This document shows positions 1-7,370 of a stretch of DNA of 15,946 bases, in pieces. Both the position numbers and the translations under genes were made by a program. Source of the stretch: an uncultured Clostridia bacterium (GTDB lineage: Bacteria > Bacillota > Clostridia > Oscillospirales > CAG-272). The stretch spans positions 1-15,946 of the forward strand of contig CANBDB010000020.1 of the NCBI GenBank assembly GCA_947367285.1, read 5' to 3'. The notes under the pieces were generated by a model. That model was not told the DNA's origin, did not search any database, and saw only the letters and a list, made by a program, of their open reading frames with translations. Each line of letters opens with the position of its first letter. The first letter of the stretch is position 1.

Positions 1-17
1 CTATATTTGGAGGTAAT

Positions 18-1016
18 ATGATAAATAACGAAAAAATTTGTTTTTCCGGTGTTCAGCCTTCCGGAAATCTTACTATAGGAAACTATCTCGGAGCAATCCA
101 AAATTTCTCACGTTACTCCGAGGATTATAAGTGCTTCTACTGTGTAGTTGATAACCACGCGATCACGGTTCGTCAGGTTCCTGCGGAGCTTAGAAGAAGA
201 ACTTATGAAACACTCGCTCTCTACATGGCTTGCGGACTTGATCCCGAAAAGAATACTCTCTACGTTCAAAGCCACGTTCCTGCACACACGGATCTTGCTT
301 GGATTCTCAACTGCTTTACGGGCTTTGGTGAGCTTTCACGTATGACTCAGTTCAAGGATAAGAGCGCGCGCCACGCGGACAATATCAACGCTGGACTTTT
401 CACGTATCCCGCACTTATGGCGGCGGATATTCTTCTTTACCAAACGGACGTAGTTCCCGTTGGTATCGACCAAAAGCAGCATCTTGAGCTTGCTCGTGAT
501 ATTGCAACAAGATTCAATCAGCTCTATCCCGATACATTTACAATTCCCACTCCCATGCTCGCAAAGTCGGGTGCAAAGATCAATTCTCTTGCCGACCCCA
601 CAAAGAAAATGAGCAAATCCGACGAAAACACCAATGCAGTGGTATATATTCTCGACGATAGGGATACAATAATCAGGAAGTTCAAGCGCGCCGTTACCGA
701 CTCCGACACATGCGTGCGCTTTGCCGAGGGCAAGGACGGTATCAACAATCTTATGACAATCTACTCCTGCTTCACAGGTAAGACCATCGAGGAGATTGAA
801 CGCGAATTCGAGGGTCAGGGTTACGGTACATTCAAGCTCGCAGTTGGTGAGGCTTGCGCTGATGCACTTGCACCCGTTCAGCAGAGATATAACGAGATTA
901 TCTCCGACAAGGCATTCCTCGAGGCGCAAATGAAGAAGGGCGCGGATGAGGCTTCCTACTACGCAAGAAAGACTCTCTCCAAGGTTAAGAGAAAGCTCGG
1001 ATTTGTGCAAATCTAA
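18..1016 (+). CDS. trpS: Tryptophanyl-tRNA synthetase
   Basis: This class I aminoacyl-tRNA synthetase charges tRNA-Trp with tryptophan in the cytoplasm, using ATP. The 332-residue length is normal for bacterial TrpRS. The HIGH-type signature is PSGNLTIGNY at residues 14-23, where threonine replaces the first histidine, as is common in TrpRS. The KMSKS loop is exact at residues 197-201 and is followed by DEN. Other TrpRS-like stretches are QSHVPAHTDL (84-93) and PVGIDQKQH (147-155). The ATG start has GGAGG at 9-13, four bases upstream. The promoter and any T-box leader would lie before the window. A strong terminator follows the stop. Identification is by sequence motifs and is secure. Confidence 0.97.
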   Translation: MINNEKICFSGVQPSGNLTIGNYLGAIQNFSRYSEDYKCFYCVVDNHAITVRQVPAELRRRTYETLALYMACGLDPEKNTLYVQSHVPAHTDLAWILNCFTGFGELSRMTQFKDKSARHADNINAGLFTYPALMAADILLYQTDVVPVGIDQKQHLELARDIATRFNQLYPDTFTIPTPMLAKSGAKINSLADPTKKMSKSDENTNAVVYILDDRDTIIRKFKRAVTDSDTCVRFAEGKDGINNLMTIYSCFTGKTIEEIEREFEGQGYGTFKLAVGEACADALAPVQQRYNEIISDKAFLEAQMKKGADEASYYARKTLSKVKRKLGFVQI

Positions 1017-1032
1017 TTGAATAATACATAAA

Positions 1033-1069
1033 AACTCCTTTAGTACATAAACTAAAGGAGTTGTTTTTT
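1033..1069 (+). terminator. Intrinsic terminator after trpS
   Basis: A perfect 12-bp stem, AACTCCTTTAGT (1033-1044) with ACTAAAGGAGTT (1051-1062), closes a 6-base loop and is followed by G and six T. It should end most trpS transcripts. The 3' arm also carries AAAGGAG (1054-1060), the only ribosome-binding-like sequence in front of the next gene, which begins within this element. Confidence 0.93.
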
Positions 1070-1957
1070 ACTGTTTTGATATACCTTTTACTGATTATTA
1101 CAGCATTTCTCTTCTCATACACACTTTATTTCCCATCTCTCGCCCTCTCCTACAGAATTGGTGCAATAGACGTTCCCAATGCGAGAAAGATGCACTCATT
1201 CCCCATAGCCCGTGGTGGCGGATTGGCGTTTTTTGTGGCATTTTCGGTACTTTTGGCACTTTCTTATGTAAATTACGAGCTTAAAATATCCCTTCTTCTC
1301 GGAGGGGCAACAATATTTTTGGTGGGATTTTTGGACGATACCGTATCCCTATCGCCATTTAAAAAACTTGCGGGGCAATTTGGCGCAGCGGCGGCATTTA
1401 TATTCACGTCGGGAGACAAGACCTTGGTTGAGGGTGTATTTACATTCGCGTGGATAATGTATTTGTCCAACGCAATCAACCTCACCGACGGGCTCAACGG
1501 ACTTGCGGGGGGAATTTGTGCCTCGGAATCCCTCTGCCTTGCGGTCATTTCACTTGTTTTCGGCAATTTTGAGGTGCTTTTGTGCTCTATTTTGCTACTT
1601 GGCTCAACGCTCGGCTTCCTGCCGCGAAATTTTCCGCGCGCAAAAATCTTTATGGGGGACTGCGGTGCGCTCTTTCTCGGATTTATTCTCGCCGCACTAT
1701 CCTCACACCTCGTTTTTGAGAGTGGTAGTATCGTTTGCCTTCTTGCAGTCTTGCTCGTGTTCCGCGTGCCAACATATGACACAAATTTAAGCATAATTCG
1801 CCGCCTGATCAAGCGAAAAAATCCCTTTAAAGCGGACAAGGGACATTTTCACCACCATCTCTTGCGCTGGGGTTTTTCAAAGGAGTGTGCCACCCTCGCC
1901 CTAATTACCGTCTCCCTCTTTTTCGGACTTGTGGGGATAGTGATAGCAAGTATATAA
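1061..1957 (+). CDS. Undecaprenyl-phosphate sugar-1-phosphate transferase (TagO/WecA/MraY-type)
   Basis: This is an integral membrane enzyme of the polyprenyl-phosphate N-acetylhexosamine-1-phosphate transferase family. It would move a sugar-1-phosphate from a UDP-sugar onto undecaprenyl phosphate, the first membrane step for teichoic acid, capsule or related cell-wall glycans. Family motifs in order: GAIDVPNARKMH (34-45), RGGG (51-54), FLDD (90-93, catalytic Asp pair), NAINLTDGLNGLAGG (137-151), FMGDCGA (197-203) and DKGHFHHHL (259-267), the HxHH loop typical of TagO/WecA rather than of MraY. Hydrophobic segments run throughout the 298 residues. There is no ATG before residue 44. The start is TTG at 1061, or TTG at 1076 giving a protein five residues shorter. 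AAAGGAG at 1054-1060 sits too close to the first and rather far from the second. No promoter is visible, so expression probably relies on read-through from trpS. The exact acceptor pathway cannot be told. Confidence 0.88.
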   Translation: MFFTVLIYLLLIITAFLFSYTLYFPSLALSYRIGAIDVPNARKMHSFPIARGGGLAFFVAFSVLLALSYVNYELKISLLLGGATIFLVGFLDDTVSLSPFKKLAGQFGAAAAFIFTSGDKTLVEGVFTFAWIMYLSNAINLTDGLNGLAGGICASESLCLAVISLVFGNFEVLLCSILLLGSTLGFLPRNFPRAKIFMGDCGALFLGFILAALSSHLVFESGSIVCLLAVLLVFRVPTYDTNLSIIRRLIKRKNPFKADKGHFHHHLLRWGFSKECATLALITVSLFFGLVGIVIASI

Positions 1958-1986
1958 AAAGCAGGGCAAAATCAACCCTGCTTTTT
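1956..1986. terminator. Bidirectional terminator between convergent genes
   Basis: An 11-bp perfect stem, AAAAAGCAGGG (1956-1966) with CCCTGCTTTTT (1976-1986), has A and T runs on the outside of the arms. It can therefore terminate both the plus-strand transferase gene, whose stop codon it overlaps, and the minus-strand LRR gene ending at 1994. Confidence 0.92.
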
Positions 1987-1993
1987 GAACGTA

Positions 1994-3604
1994 TTATTCA
2001 GTTATTGATCCATTGGTACATATAATGATATATCCGTTAACCAAATATCCCAATGGGCGCTGTCTAGCAATGCTCTCCCATTTTTCAACAGTATCATTAT
2101 ACTCAAAAGTTATGAATTTCATAGATCCATTAAATATTTCGGATTCATATCCAAAAGACTCCAAGCTACTCGGCAATCTTACATACTCCACGGATTCACA
2201 CCCAAAGAATGCCTGAGTTCTAATATATCTTACTCCTTCATCAATAACTACAGTAGTTATGTTTGGACATTCAAAAAATGCAGCTTGTTTAATACTGAAA
2301 ACATGTCCTGGTACATTTACAGTCTCAATAGACGTGCATCCCGCAAAAGTATGCATATATATATCTGTAATCCCCTCTGGGATCACGAGATTTTTCAGCA
2401 ACTCATTACCTATATAAAGATCGGAGTGGTTGAATAAGGGATTAGCCGAAAGATCCTCAAAGCTAATTAACATCCAGTCTTTTAACGTACCGTTAAAATG
2501 GACTTCACTCAAGGAATCGCACCAATCGAATGCCCCATACTCAATATTTTTAGCAGTAGCAGAAATCGTAACCTTTTCTAAATTAACACAATCAGAAAGA
2601 GCATAAGTTCCAATGGTTTTAACTCCCTCTGCAAATTCAATGGTTTTGATAGACGTACATCCTCTTAACGCTCCCTTGGGAAGTGATTCACTTGTAATAG
2701 TTAAATGTTCAACAAGTTGACCATCGAAATACAAATCTGCTCCATTAGATAGGGGGGAGGAATACTCAAACTTTTTTTCTATATCAAGCCATTTTTCACA
2801 ATCCCCCGTTATATACACGTCATGAAGGTTATCACATCCAACAAATGCATATTCTTCAAACCGTAAAAGCGAACTAACCAAGTCAAAGCTGATGCTCTCA
2901 AGAGCCGAGCAACCCGAAAAAGACATTCTACCAATAATCTTCATTGCTTGGGGCATTTCAATCACTTGTAATGAAGGACATCCTTGGAATGCTCTACTTC
3001 TTATTTCGTAGCAGTTACTTCCATCCTCAAATTTTACAGTCTTAATGTTAGGGATCTTGGCAAATGCAAATTGTCCAATATAATAAGCATCCTTAGGAAT
3101 CACAAGATTCTCAACCAGCGCATCATTTAAATAGAACTCTGCGCCTGTATTAAATGGTGAAGCCTCCTCATTTTCAAAGTAAAATTCACACCATTCCGCA
3201 ATATTACCATTGAAATTCACTTTTTTAAGATTAACACAACCAAAAAATGCATCATAATCAACCCACAGTTTATCACTTTCAATTGTAAGCATCGTCAACT
3301 CACACCCCGAGAAAGCCCTTTTTCCAATATTTTTAACTGTGTTTGGTATAAAAATACTATTAATTTTACTTCCACCAAAAGCACCTTGATCTATTGCTAC
3401 AACTGGCTCTCCTTTGTATTTTTCCGGAATAATAATATCTACACTTTCGGTGTCACCCAAATCAACCACGTGGTATCCATCTTCTTGCAACTCAAACACC
3501 AATTCTTTCGTGTATTGAGAATCGATCTCACACGAGGTAAACAAAAGAACTCCCACAATAATGCTAAAACAAACAAATAACAAAAATAGTTTTCGGTCCA
3601 TCAT
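1994..3604 (-). CDS. BspA-like leucine-rich-repeat lipoprotein
   Basis: The predicted 536-residue protein is an envelope lipoprotein built of LRR_5 (BspA-type) repeats. The N-terminus MMDRKLFLLF and a hydrophobic stretch lead to FTSC, with Cys25 as the likely lipidation site; Phe at -3 is a slightly weak lipobox. Repeats of the kind 'AFxGCxxLxxVxxP' recur from about residue 75 to 500. Four segments resembling 'NGTxxxWxxI...SNPL...LYxxxxLVxNLVIP' are interleaved, with tryptophans at 138, 272, 377 and 509; the last is incomplete. The start was chosen at ATG-ATG 3604/3601 because AAAGGAG lies 5-8 bases upstream; an upstream in-frame start at 3667 would place extra residues before the signal peptide. 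Such proteins are surface-exposed and often implicated in adhesion, but no ligand can be inferred. The gene is more AT-rich than most neighbours. Confidence 0.85.
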   Translation of the reverse strand: MMDRKLFLLFVCFSIIVGVLLFTSCEIDSQYTKELVFELQEDGYHVVDLGDTESVDIIIPEKYKGEPVVAIDQGAFGGSKINSIFIPNTVKNIGKRAFSGCELTMLTIESDKLWVDYDAFFGCVNLKKVNFNGNIAEWCEFYFENEEASPFNTGAEFYLNDALVENLVIPKDAYYIGQFAFAKIPNIKTVKFEDGSNCYEIRSRAFQGCPSLQVIEMPQAMKIIGRMSFSGCSALESISFDLVSSLLRFEEYAFVGCDNLHDVYITGDCEKWLDIEKKFEYSSPLSNGADLYFDGQLVEHLTITSESLPKGALRGCTSIKTIEFAEGVKTIGTYALSDCVNLEKVTISATAKNIEYGAFDWCDSLSEVHFNGTLKDWMLISFEDLSANPLFNHSDLYIGNELLKNLVIPEGITDIYMHTFAGCTSIETVNVPGHVFSIKQAAFFECPNITTVVIDEGVRYIRTQAFFGCESVEYVRLPSSLESFGYESEIFNGSMKFITFEYNDTVEKWESIARQRPLGYLVNGYIIICTNGSITE

Positions 3605-3657
3605 AAGTTCTCCTTTTTTTCTCTCTTTTAAGTTTGTAAAACATATTTGTCCCTTAT

Positions 3658-3686
3658 ATTCTACCATAAAAAAGCAATGCTGTCAA
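3658..3686 (-). promoter_or_regulatory. Promoter of the LRR lipoprotein gene
   Basis: Read on the minus strand: -35 TTGACA (3686-3681), 17-base spacer, -10 TAGAAT (3663-3658), with TG one base before the -10. It lies immediately beyond the pgsA terminator, so the LRR gene is an independent unit with a leader of about 50 bases. The leader ends in a purine-rich stretch containing the ribosome binding site. Confidence 0.8.
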
Positions 3687-3687
3687 C

Positions 3688-3715
3688 AAAAAAGCTCCCG
3701 CAGATGCAGGAGCTT
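3688..3715 (-). terminator. Terminator of the rimO-pgsA operon
   Basis: On the minus strand the RNA pairs AAGCUCCUGC (3715-3706) with GCGGGAGCUU (3701-3692) around an AUCU loop, then continues into a run of U (to 3688). One pair is a U-G wobble on the minus strand and would be a C-A mismatch on the plus strand, so the element serves minus-strand transcripts. It starts a few bases after the pgsA stop. Confidence 0.9.
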
Positions 3716-3721
3716 AGCTTT

Positions 3722-4309
3722 TTACATATTCTTATCAAGATATTTCCAATATGTTTTTATGTACACGATACCCGACCACACAGTCATAACGAGAGTGAGG
3801 AGCGCGGAAATGAGTGTTATGGGGTAGTATCCGAGGAAGAAGAGCAAATTGATATTTGCGAGCACGGGCTCAAGAAGTGCCGCCATTACGCAAACGATCT
3901 GAGAAACCGTCTTAATCTTGCCGAGCATGTTTGCTGCAACAACGATATTTGCATTCTTTGCCGCAATAAGACGAATGGATGCCACCGCAAGCTCACGGAA
4001 CACGGTTACCATAACAAGCACCATGAAAACGTTGAAGATAATTTCTTCACTGTGAGAGCGGTACATAATGCACATCATAGCGGATATTACCATAAATTTA
4101 TCAGCGAGGGGGTCAAGGAATTTTCCGAAATCCGTAATAAGACCATGCTTTCTTGCTATTTTACCATCAAGCATATCGGTAATAGCGGTCGCAAGAAAAA
4201 CAAATGCGCCCAAAAGGTTGGTATAAATATTTACAGGGCAAAGCAATATCGCAATAATTACAGGAACAAGGCATAAACGCAAAACTGTAAGCTTATTTGG
4301 TAAATTCAT
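3722..4309 (-). CDS. pgsA: CDP-diacylglycerol--glycerol-3-phosphate 3-phosphatidyltransferase
   Basis: This membrane enzyme makes phosphatidylglycerol phosphate from CDP-diacylglycerol and glycerol-3-phosphate, the committed step to phosphatidylglycerol. The CDP-alcohol phosphotransferase signature D-x2-D-G-x2-A-R-x8-G-x3-D-x3-D is complete: D45, D48, G49, A52, R53, G62, D66, D70. The protein is 195 residues with several hydrophobic helices, normal for PgsA. The ATG at 4309 gives the typical MNLPNKLTVLR start and has AAAGGA seven bases upstream; a TTG at 4333 would add eight residues but lacks these features. The gene lies 20 bases behind rimO on the same strand, an arrangement common in Firmicutes, and is followed directly by a terminator. 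PgsA is the best call within the family because of the N-terminus and the rimO context. Confidence 0.94.
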   Translation of the reverse strand: MNLPNKLTVLRLCLVPVIIAILLCPVNIYTNLLGAFVFLATAITDMLDGKIARKHGLITDFGKFLDPLADKFMVISAMMCIMYRSHSEEIIFNVFMVLVMVTVFRELAVASIRLIAAKNANIVVAANMLGKIKTVSQIVCVMAALLEPVLANINLLFFLGYYPITLISALLTLVMTVWSGIVYIKTYWKYLDKNM

Positions 4310-4329
4310 AGCAAATTCCTTTCTATATC

Positions 4330-5655
4330 TCAATGTACGTTAACTGCAACACCAACGAGGTCATATTCAACAACCTCTTTTATTTCCACCTCAACGAAAG
4401 TGCCGGGTGGAATACCCTTTTCACCGGTAAAGTATATCTTTCCGTCAATATCGGGCGCGTCAGCATAGCTTCTACCGTAATAGATTTTACTAACTTCGTC
4501 ATAGCCCTCGCAAAGCACCAAAACGGTAGTTCCGAGCTTCTTTTCGTTGTATTCTTCATTTATAACGAGCTGATCTCTCATAATAACGTCGTATCGGTCA
4601 AGCTTTATTTGCTCGTCAATTTGTTCCATCTTGTACGCGGGAGTTCCCTCTTCTCTTGAATAAGTGAATACGCCAACGTGCTCAAATCTCATTTCATTCA
4701 CAAATTCGCAAAGCTCGGTGAAATCCTCATCACCCTCTCCGGGGAATCCTACGATAAATGTTGTTCTGATAACAACGTCCGGGATTTCACGACGCAATTT
4801 TTCAACCGCTTCGCGAATGACCTTGCTGCCACCGTGACGGTTCATCTTTTTGAGAACACCGTCGGAAATATGCTGCATGGGAAGGTCTATGTATTTGCAA
4901 ACTCTATCGTTATCGCGCATCTCGGCAACAAGCTCATCAGTAATCTTGTCGGGATAGCAATAGAGAATTCTAAACCACGGAATGCTCGTTTCCTCACTGA
5001 GCTTGTGAAGAAGCTCCGCGAGCTTATAATTGCCATATAGATCCTGACCGTAGCGAGTTGTATCCTGAGCCACGAGTGTAAGCTCCTTGCAGCCAAGCGC
5101 CTCAAGGTCCTTTGCCTCGGAGATGATATCCTCCATGGGACGTGAGCGGAATTTACCGCGAATGGACGGAATCGCACAGTAGGTGCAACGGTTGTCGCAG
5201 CCCTCGGCAATCTTGAGATATGCCGCATATTCGGGTGTGGTAAGAACTCTGTGACCGCCAAGGCGAACACAGTTTTTGTCCTCGAAGGAGGTATATCTCT
5301 CACCTTCAAGCACCTTACCAACCGCTTCTACAATGTTGTGAATGCTTCCAACACCAAGCACTGCATCAACCTCGGGAAATTCGTCAAGAATATCATTGCG
5401 ATATCTCTCCGAAAGGCAACCTGTAACAACAAGTCCCTTGAGATTTCCATTTTCCTTAAGGTAAGCTATGTCAAGAATGTTGTCAATCGCTTCTTTTTTG
5501 GCGGACTCGATAAATCCGCAAGTATTTATAATAACAACGTCTGCCTCGGTTTCGTCCGCAGTTATCTCATAGCCTGCCACCACAAGCTCGTGAAGCATAA
5601 CCTCAGCATCAAGCTGATTCTTGGGGCAACCGAGTGAAACAAATCCTATCTTCAT
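4330..5655 (-). CDS. rimO: Ribosomal protein S12 (Asp) methylthiotransferase
   Basis: RimO is a radical-SAM methylthiotransferase that beta-methylthiolates a conserved aspartate of ribosomal protein S12. The N-terminal UPF0004 domain provides Cys10 (SLGCPKNQLDAE), Cys46 (NTCGFIESAKKEAID) and Cys80 (TGCLSERY) for the auxiliary cluster. The radical-SAM cluster motif is C153-x3-C157-x2-C160, followed by AIPSIRGKFRSRP. A TRAM-like C-terminal domain (about 375-441) ends the 441-residue chain. The SLGCPKN and GKFRSRP motifs favour RimO over the related tRNA enzyme MiaB. The ATG at 5655 has AAAGGA six bases upstream; a TTG at 5679 is less likely. The gene leads the rimO-pgsA operon and is divergent from hpt. 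Confidence 0.95.
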   Translation of the reverse strand: MKIGFVSLGCPKNQLDAEVMLHELVVAGYEITADETEADVVIINTCGFIESAKKEAIDNILDIAYLKENGNLKGLVVTGCLSERYRNDILDEFPEVDAVLGVGSIHNIVEAVGKVLEGERYTSFEDKNCVRLGGHRVLTTPEYAAYLKIAEGCDNRCTYCAIPSIRGKFRSRPMEDIISEAKDLEALGCKELTLVAQDTTRYGQDLYGNYKLAELLHKLSEETSIPWFRILYCYPDKITDELVAEMRDNDRVCKYIDLPMQHISDGVLKKMNRHGGSKVIREAVEKLRREIPDVVIRTTFIVGFPGEGDEDFTELCEFVNEMRFEHVGVFTYSREEGTPAYKMEQIDEQIKLDRYDVIMRDQLVINEEYNEKKLGTTVLVLCEGYDEVSKIYYGRSYADAPDIDGKIYFTGEKGIPPGTFVEVEIKEVVEYDLVGVAVNVH

Positions 5656-5692
5656 TGATTTTCCTTTGCAAATATCCAAAATAATTCATTTT

Positions 5693-5721
5693 ATTTTAAC
5701 ATGAGCAAATCAAAAAGTCAA
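5693..5721 (-). promoter_or_regulatory. Promoter of rimO-pgsA
   Basis: On the minus strand: -35 TTGACT (5721-5716), 17-base spacer, -10 TAAAAT (5698-5693) with TG one base upstream. The predicted transcript start is near 5686, giving a leader of about 30 bases before the rimO ATG. Confidence 0.78.
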
Positions 5722-5785
5722 TACAATTAATAAATCATTTTACTCAACAATTGTTAAATTTTTTTCGACATTTTTTACAATAATA

Positions 5786-5814
5786 TTGAAAACAAAATTA
5801 TTTTATGTTATACT
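5786..5814 (+). promoter_or_regulatory. Promoter of hpt and the pseudouridine synthase
   Basis: -35 TTGAAA (5786-5791), 17-base spacer, -10 TATACT (5809-5814), with the extended -10 TG at 5806-5807. The leader is only about 24 bases, too short for a purine or PRPP riboswitch. It is divergent from the rimO promoter, with about 65 AT-rich bases between the two -35 boxes. Confidence 0.8.
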
Positions 5815-5844
5815 AAATTCGTATTTTTTCTATTGGAGGAAATT

Positions 5845-6384
5845 ATGAAAAAAGATTTTGCAAGAATTCTTATCTCCCGTGAGGAGATTGCAGAGAAAAT
5901 AAAAGAGGTTGCAGCACAAATCACCGAGGATTATAAGGGCGAAAGTGTTCTTTTTGTATGCATCCTTAAGGGTAGTATTCACTTTTATTCCGACCTCACT
6001 CGCGAGGTGAATCTCCCTCTCACTATGGACTTTATGTCCATTTCCAGCTACGGCGCCGGCACAACAAGCTCGGGCGAGGTTAAGATGCTCAAGGACCTTG
6101 ATAAGACGATAAACGGCAAGCACGTAATTATCGTTGAGGACATTATTGACAGTGGAAACACGCTCTCATATCTCAAGAGATTGCTCACTTCCCGTCAGCC
6201 CGCTTCAATCAAGATTTGCACGCTCCTTGATAAACCCTCCCGTCGCAAGGTAGACATTTCCCCCGACTATTGCTGCTTTACAATTCCTGATGAATTTGTA
6301 GTTGGATACGGTCTTGATTACGACGAAATTTATAGAAACGAAAAGGAAATTTACGTCCTCGACCCCGCAGTTTACAGCAAATAA
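5845..6384 (+). CDS. hpt: Hypoxanthine phosphoribosyltransferase
   Basis: This cytoplasmic purine-salvage enzyme converts hypoxanthine (usually also guanine) and PRPP to IMP or GMP. The PRPP-binding motif is VIIVEDIIDSGNT (94-106), with E98-D99 and the putative base D102. The LKGS loop (41-44) and the flexible-loop SSYG (67-70) are present. The C-terminal FVVGYGLDYDEIYRN (151-165) is diagnostic of HPRT. Its length of 179 residues is typical. The ATG at 5845 follows GGAGGA by four bases; a TTG at 5833 overlaps that binding site and is rejected. The stop shares a base with the next gene's ATG (TAATG), suggesting translational coupling. In many Firmicutes hpt sits between tilS and ftsH; here it does not. 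Confidence 0.96.
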   Translation: MKKDFARILISREEIAEKIKEVAAQITEDYKGESVLFVCILKGSIHFYSDLTREVNLPLTMDFMSISSYGAGTTSSGEVKMLKDLDKTINGKHVIIVEDIIDSGNTLSYLKRLLTSRQPASIKICTLLDKPSRRKVDISPDYCCFTIPDEFVVGYGLDYDEIYRNEKEIYVLDPAVYSK

Positions 6385-7046
6385 TGGATGTATTATTTCT
6401 AAATAAGGATTTCTTGGCTTGTGTCAAACCGCAAGGCCTACCATCACAGCCCGACACGTCGGGAGATTATGATATGACCTCGCTTTTGAAACAATATTTG
6501 AAAGCACGGGGTGAAAACGAAGATATATTCGTTCTTCACCGACTCGATAGAGCCACTGGCGGAGTTATGATCTATGCAAGAAATCAAAAAAGCGCCGCCG
6601 AGCTTTCCCGTCTTATCGCGGAAAAAGATGGCTTTGAAAAGCACTACTTGACCGTTGTATCGGGTGTTCCGAGCGAAAAGTGCGGAAATATGACCGACTA
6701 TCTTTACAAGGATAGCGCGCAAAAGAAGTCATTCGTTGTAAAAAGTGAGCGCCGTGGCGCAAAGCTTGCCTCTCTTGATTATGAGCTCCGTTCAACTGCT
6801 GAAATTGACGGCAAGACACTTTCCCTCGTTGCCATCAAGCTCAATACGGGTAGATTCCATCAAATCCGTGCACAATTTTCTTCACGCGGTATGAGTGTTT
6901 TCGGTGATGGCAAGTACGGCTCTCGCGAAAAAGCGCCCCACTTTGCGCTTTGGGCAAATAAAATCGCCTTTACTTACAAAGGCAAGAAATATGAATTTGA
7001 AAAAGCTCCCGATATGGATGCTTTGCCTTGGAATTATTTTAGATAA
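6384..7046 (+). CDS. RluA-family pseudouridine synthase
   Basis: This enzyme would isomerise specific uridines to pseudouridine in rRNA or tRNA. The catalytic motif is HRLDRATGG (52-60), with D55 as the nucleophilic aspartate. GRFHQIR (156-162) and GDGKYG (174-179) are the other family signatures. At 220 residues it has no N-terminal S4 domain, so it is a short, catalytic-domain-only member like RluA or TruC rather than RluC/RluD. The target site cannot be told from sequence. Its ATG overlaps the hpt stop by one base and has no strong binding site of its own, which fits translation coupled to hpt. A terminator follows. Confidence 0.9.
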   Translation: MDVLFLNKDFLACVKPQGLPSQPDTSGDYDMTSLLKQYLKARGENEDIFVLHRLDRATGGVMIYARNQKSAAELSRLIAEKDGFEKHYLTVVSGVPSEKCGNMTDYLYKDSAQKKSFVVKSERRGAKLASLDYELRSTAEIDGKTLSLVAIKLNTGRFHQIRAQFSSRGMSVFGDGKYGSREKAPHFALWANKIAFTYKGKKYEFEKAPDMDALPWNYFR

Positions 7047-7058
7047 TTAGATAATCAT

Positions 7059-7086
7059 AACCACCAGTGAAAACTGGTGGTTTATT
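7059..7086 (+). terminator. Terminator of the hpt operon
   Basis: A perfect 10-bp stem, AACCACCAGT (7059-7068) with ACTGGTGGTT (7073-7082), closes a GAAA tetraloop. The following TTTATT is a rather poor T tract, so termination may be incomplete. Confidence 0.8.
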
Positions 7087-7109
7087 CTACCCCCAACACG
7101 CTTCACCTT

Positions 7110-7171
7110 AAAGGGGCACTGAATTATACTATCACATTACCCGTGAACGGGTAACTAACACAGGCCCCTTT
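7110..7171. repeat. Nested inverted repeat
   Basis: AAAGGGGC (7110-7117) pairs perfectly with GCCCCTTT (7164-7171). Inside it, TTACCCGT (7137-7144) pairs with ACGGGTAA (7147-7154). The right outer arm is also the left arm of the terminal hairpin of the palindromic element starting at 7163, so the two foldings exclude each other. Function unknown. Confidence 0.6.
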
Positions 7172-7281
7172 GTGTAAAGAGGGCTCCCGACGAAGTCGGG
7201 TGGGGGGGTGTTTGTTTTGCTACAATCCCTCCGTCAAAATTAAAATTTTACCACCTCCCTTTACACAAGGGAGGCTTTTTT
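7163..7281. repeat. MITE-like palindromic element (about 120 bp)
   Basis: The two ends are imperfect inverted repeats sharing the exact core TTGTGTAAAG / CTTTACACAA and each forms its own hairpin. The left one is GCCCCTTT-GTGT-AAAG(A)GGGC (7164-7184, one bulged A). The right one is CCTCCCTT-TACAC-AAGGGAGG (7254-7274) and is followed by C and six T, so it can act as a plus-strand terminator. Internal hairpins are CCCGAC-GAA-GTCGGG (7186-7200) and AAAATT/AATTTT (7236-7249), flanking a G7 run (7202-7208) and ATCCCTCCGTC. There is no coding capacity for a transposase. The layout resembles non-autonomous palindromic repeats I recall from gut Clostridia genomes, but copy number cannot be seen in this window. 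Confidence 0.6.
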
Positions 7282-7370
7282 ATCAGACTTGCATTAAGAT
7301 TGCCTGTTTTATTCTATTATTTCCCCCAGTAGAACTGAGAATTGTTTCTACCTTGAAGAACCCTATAAAC

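Noticed and set aside
1..17. T-box leader of trpS
   Set aside because: Only 17 bases precede the gene in this window, enough for a ribosome binding site and nothing more; it may exist outside.
336..1010. A 224-codon open frame antisense to trpS
   Set aside because: It mirrors trpS codons, has no ribosome binding site or recognisable motif, and trpS itself is certain.
3605..3667. Upstream in-frame start that would lengthen the LRR protein by 21 residues
   Set aside because: It would put polar residues before the lipoprotein signal and ignore the good AAAGGAG in front of the ATG pair at 3604/3601; it also overlaps the predicted promoter.
3647..4276. A 209-codon plus-strand frame across pgsA
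   Set aside because: His/Asn/Lys-rich sequence antisense to pgsA, whose CDP-alcohol phosphotransferase motif is intact.
7163..7281. CRISPR array or tRNA in the hairpin-rich intergenic region
   Set aside because: There are no regularly spaced direct repeats and no cloverleaf; the pattern is a set of inverted repeats.
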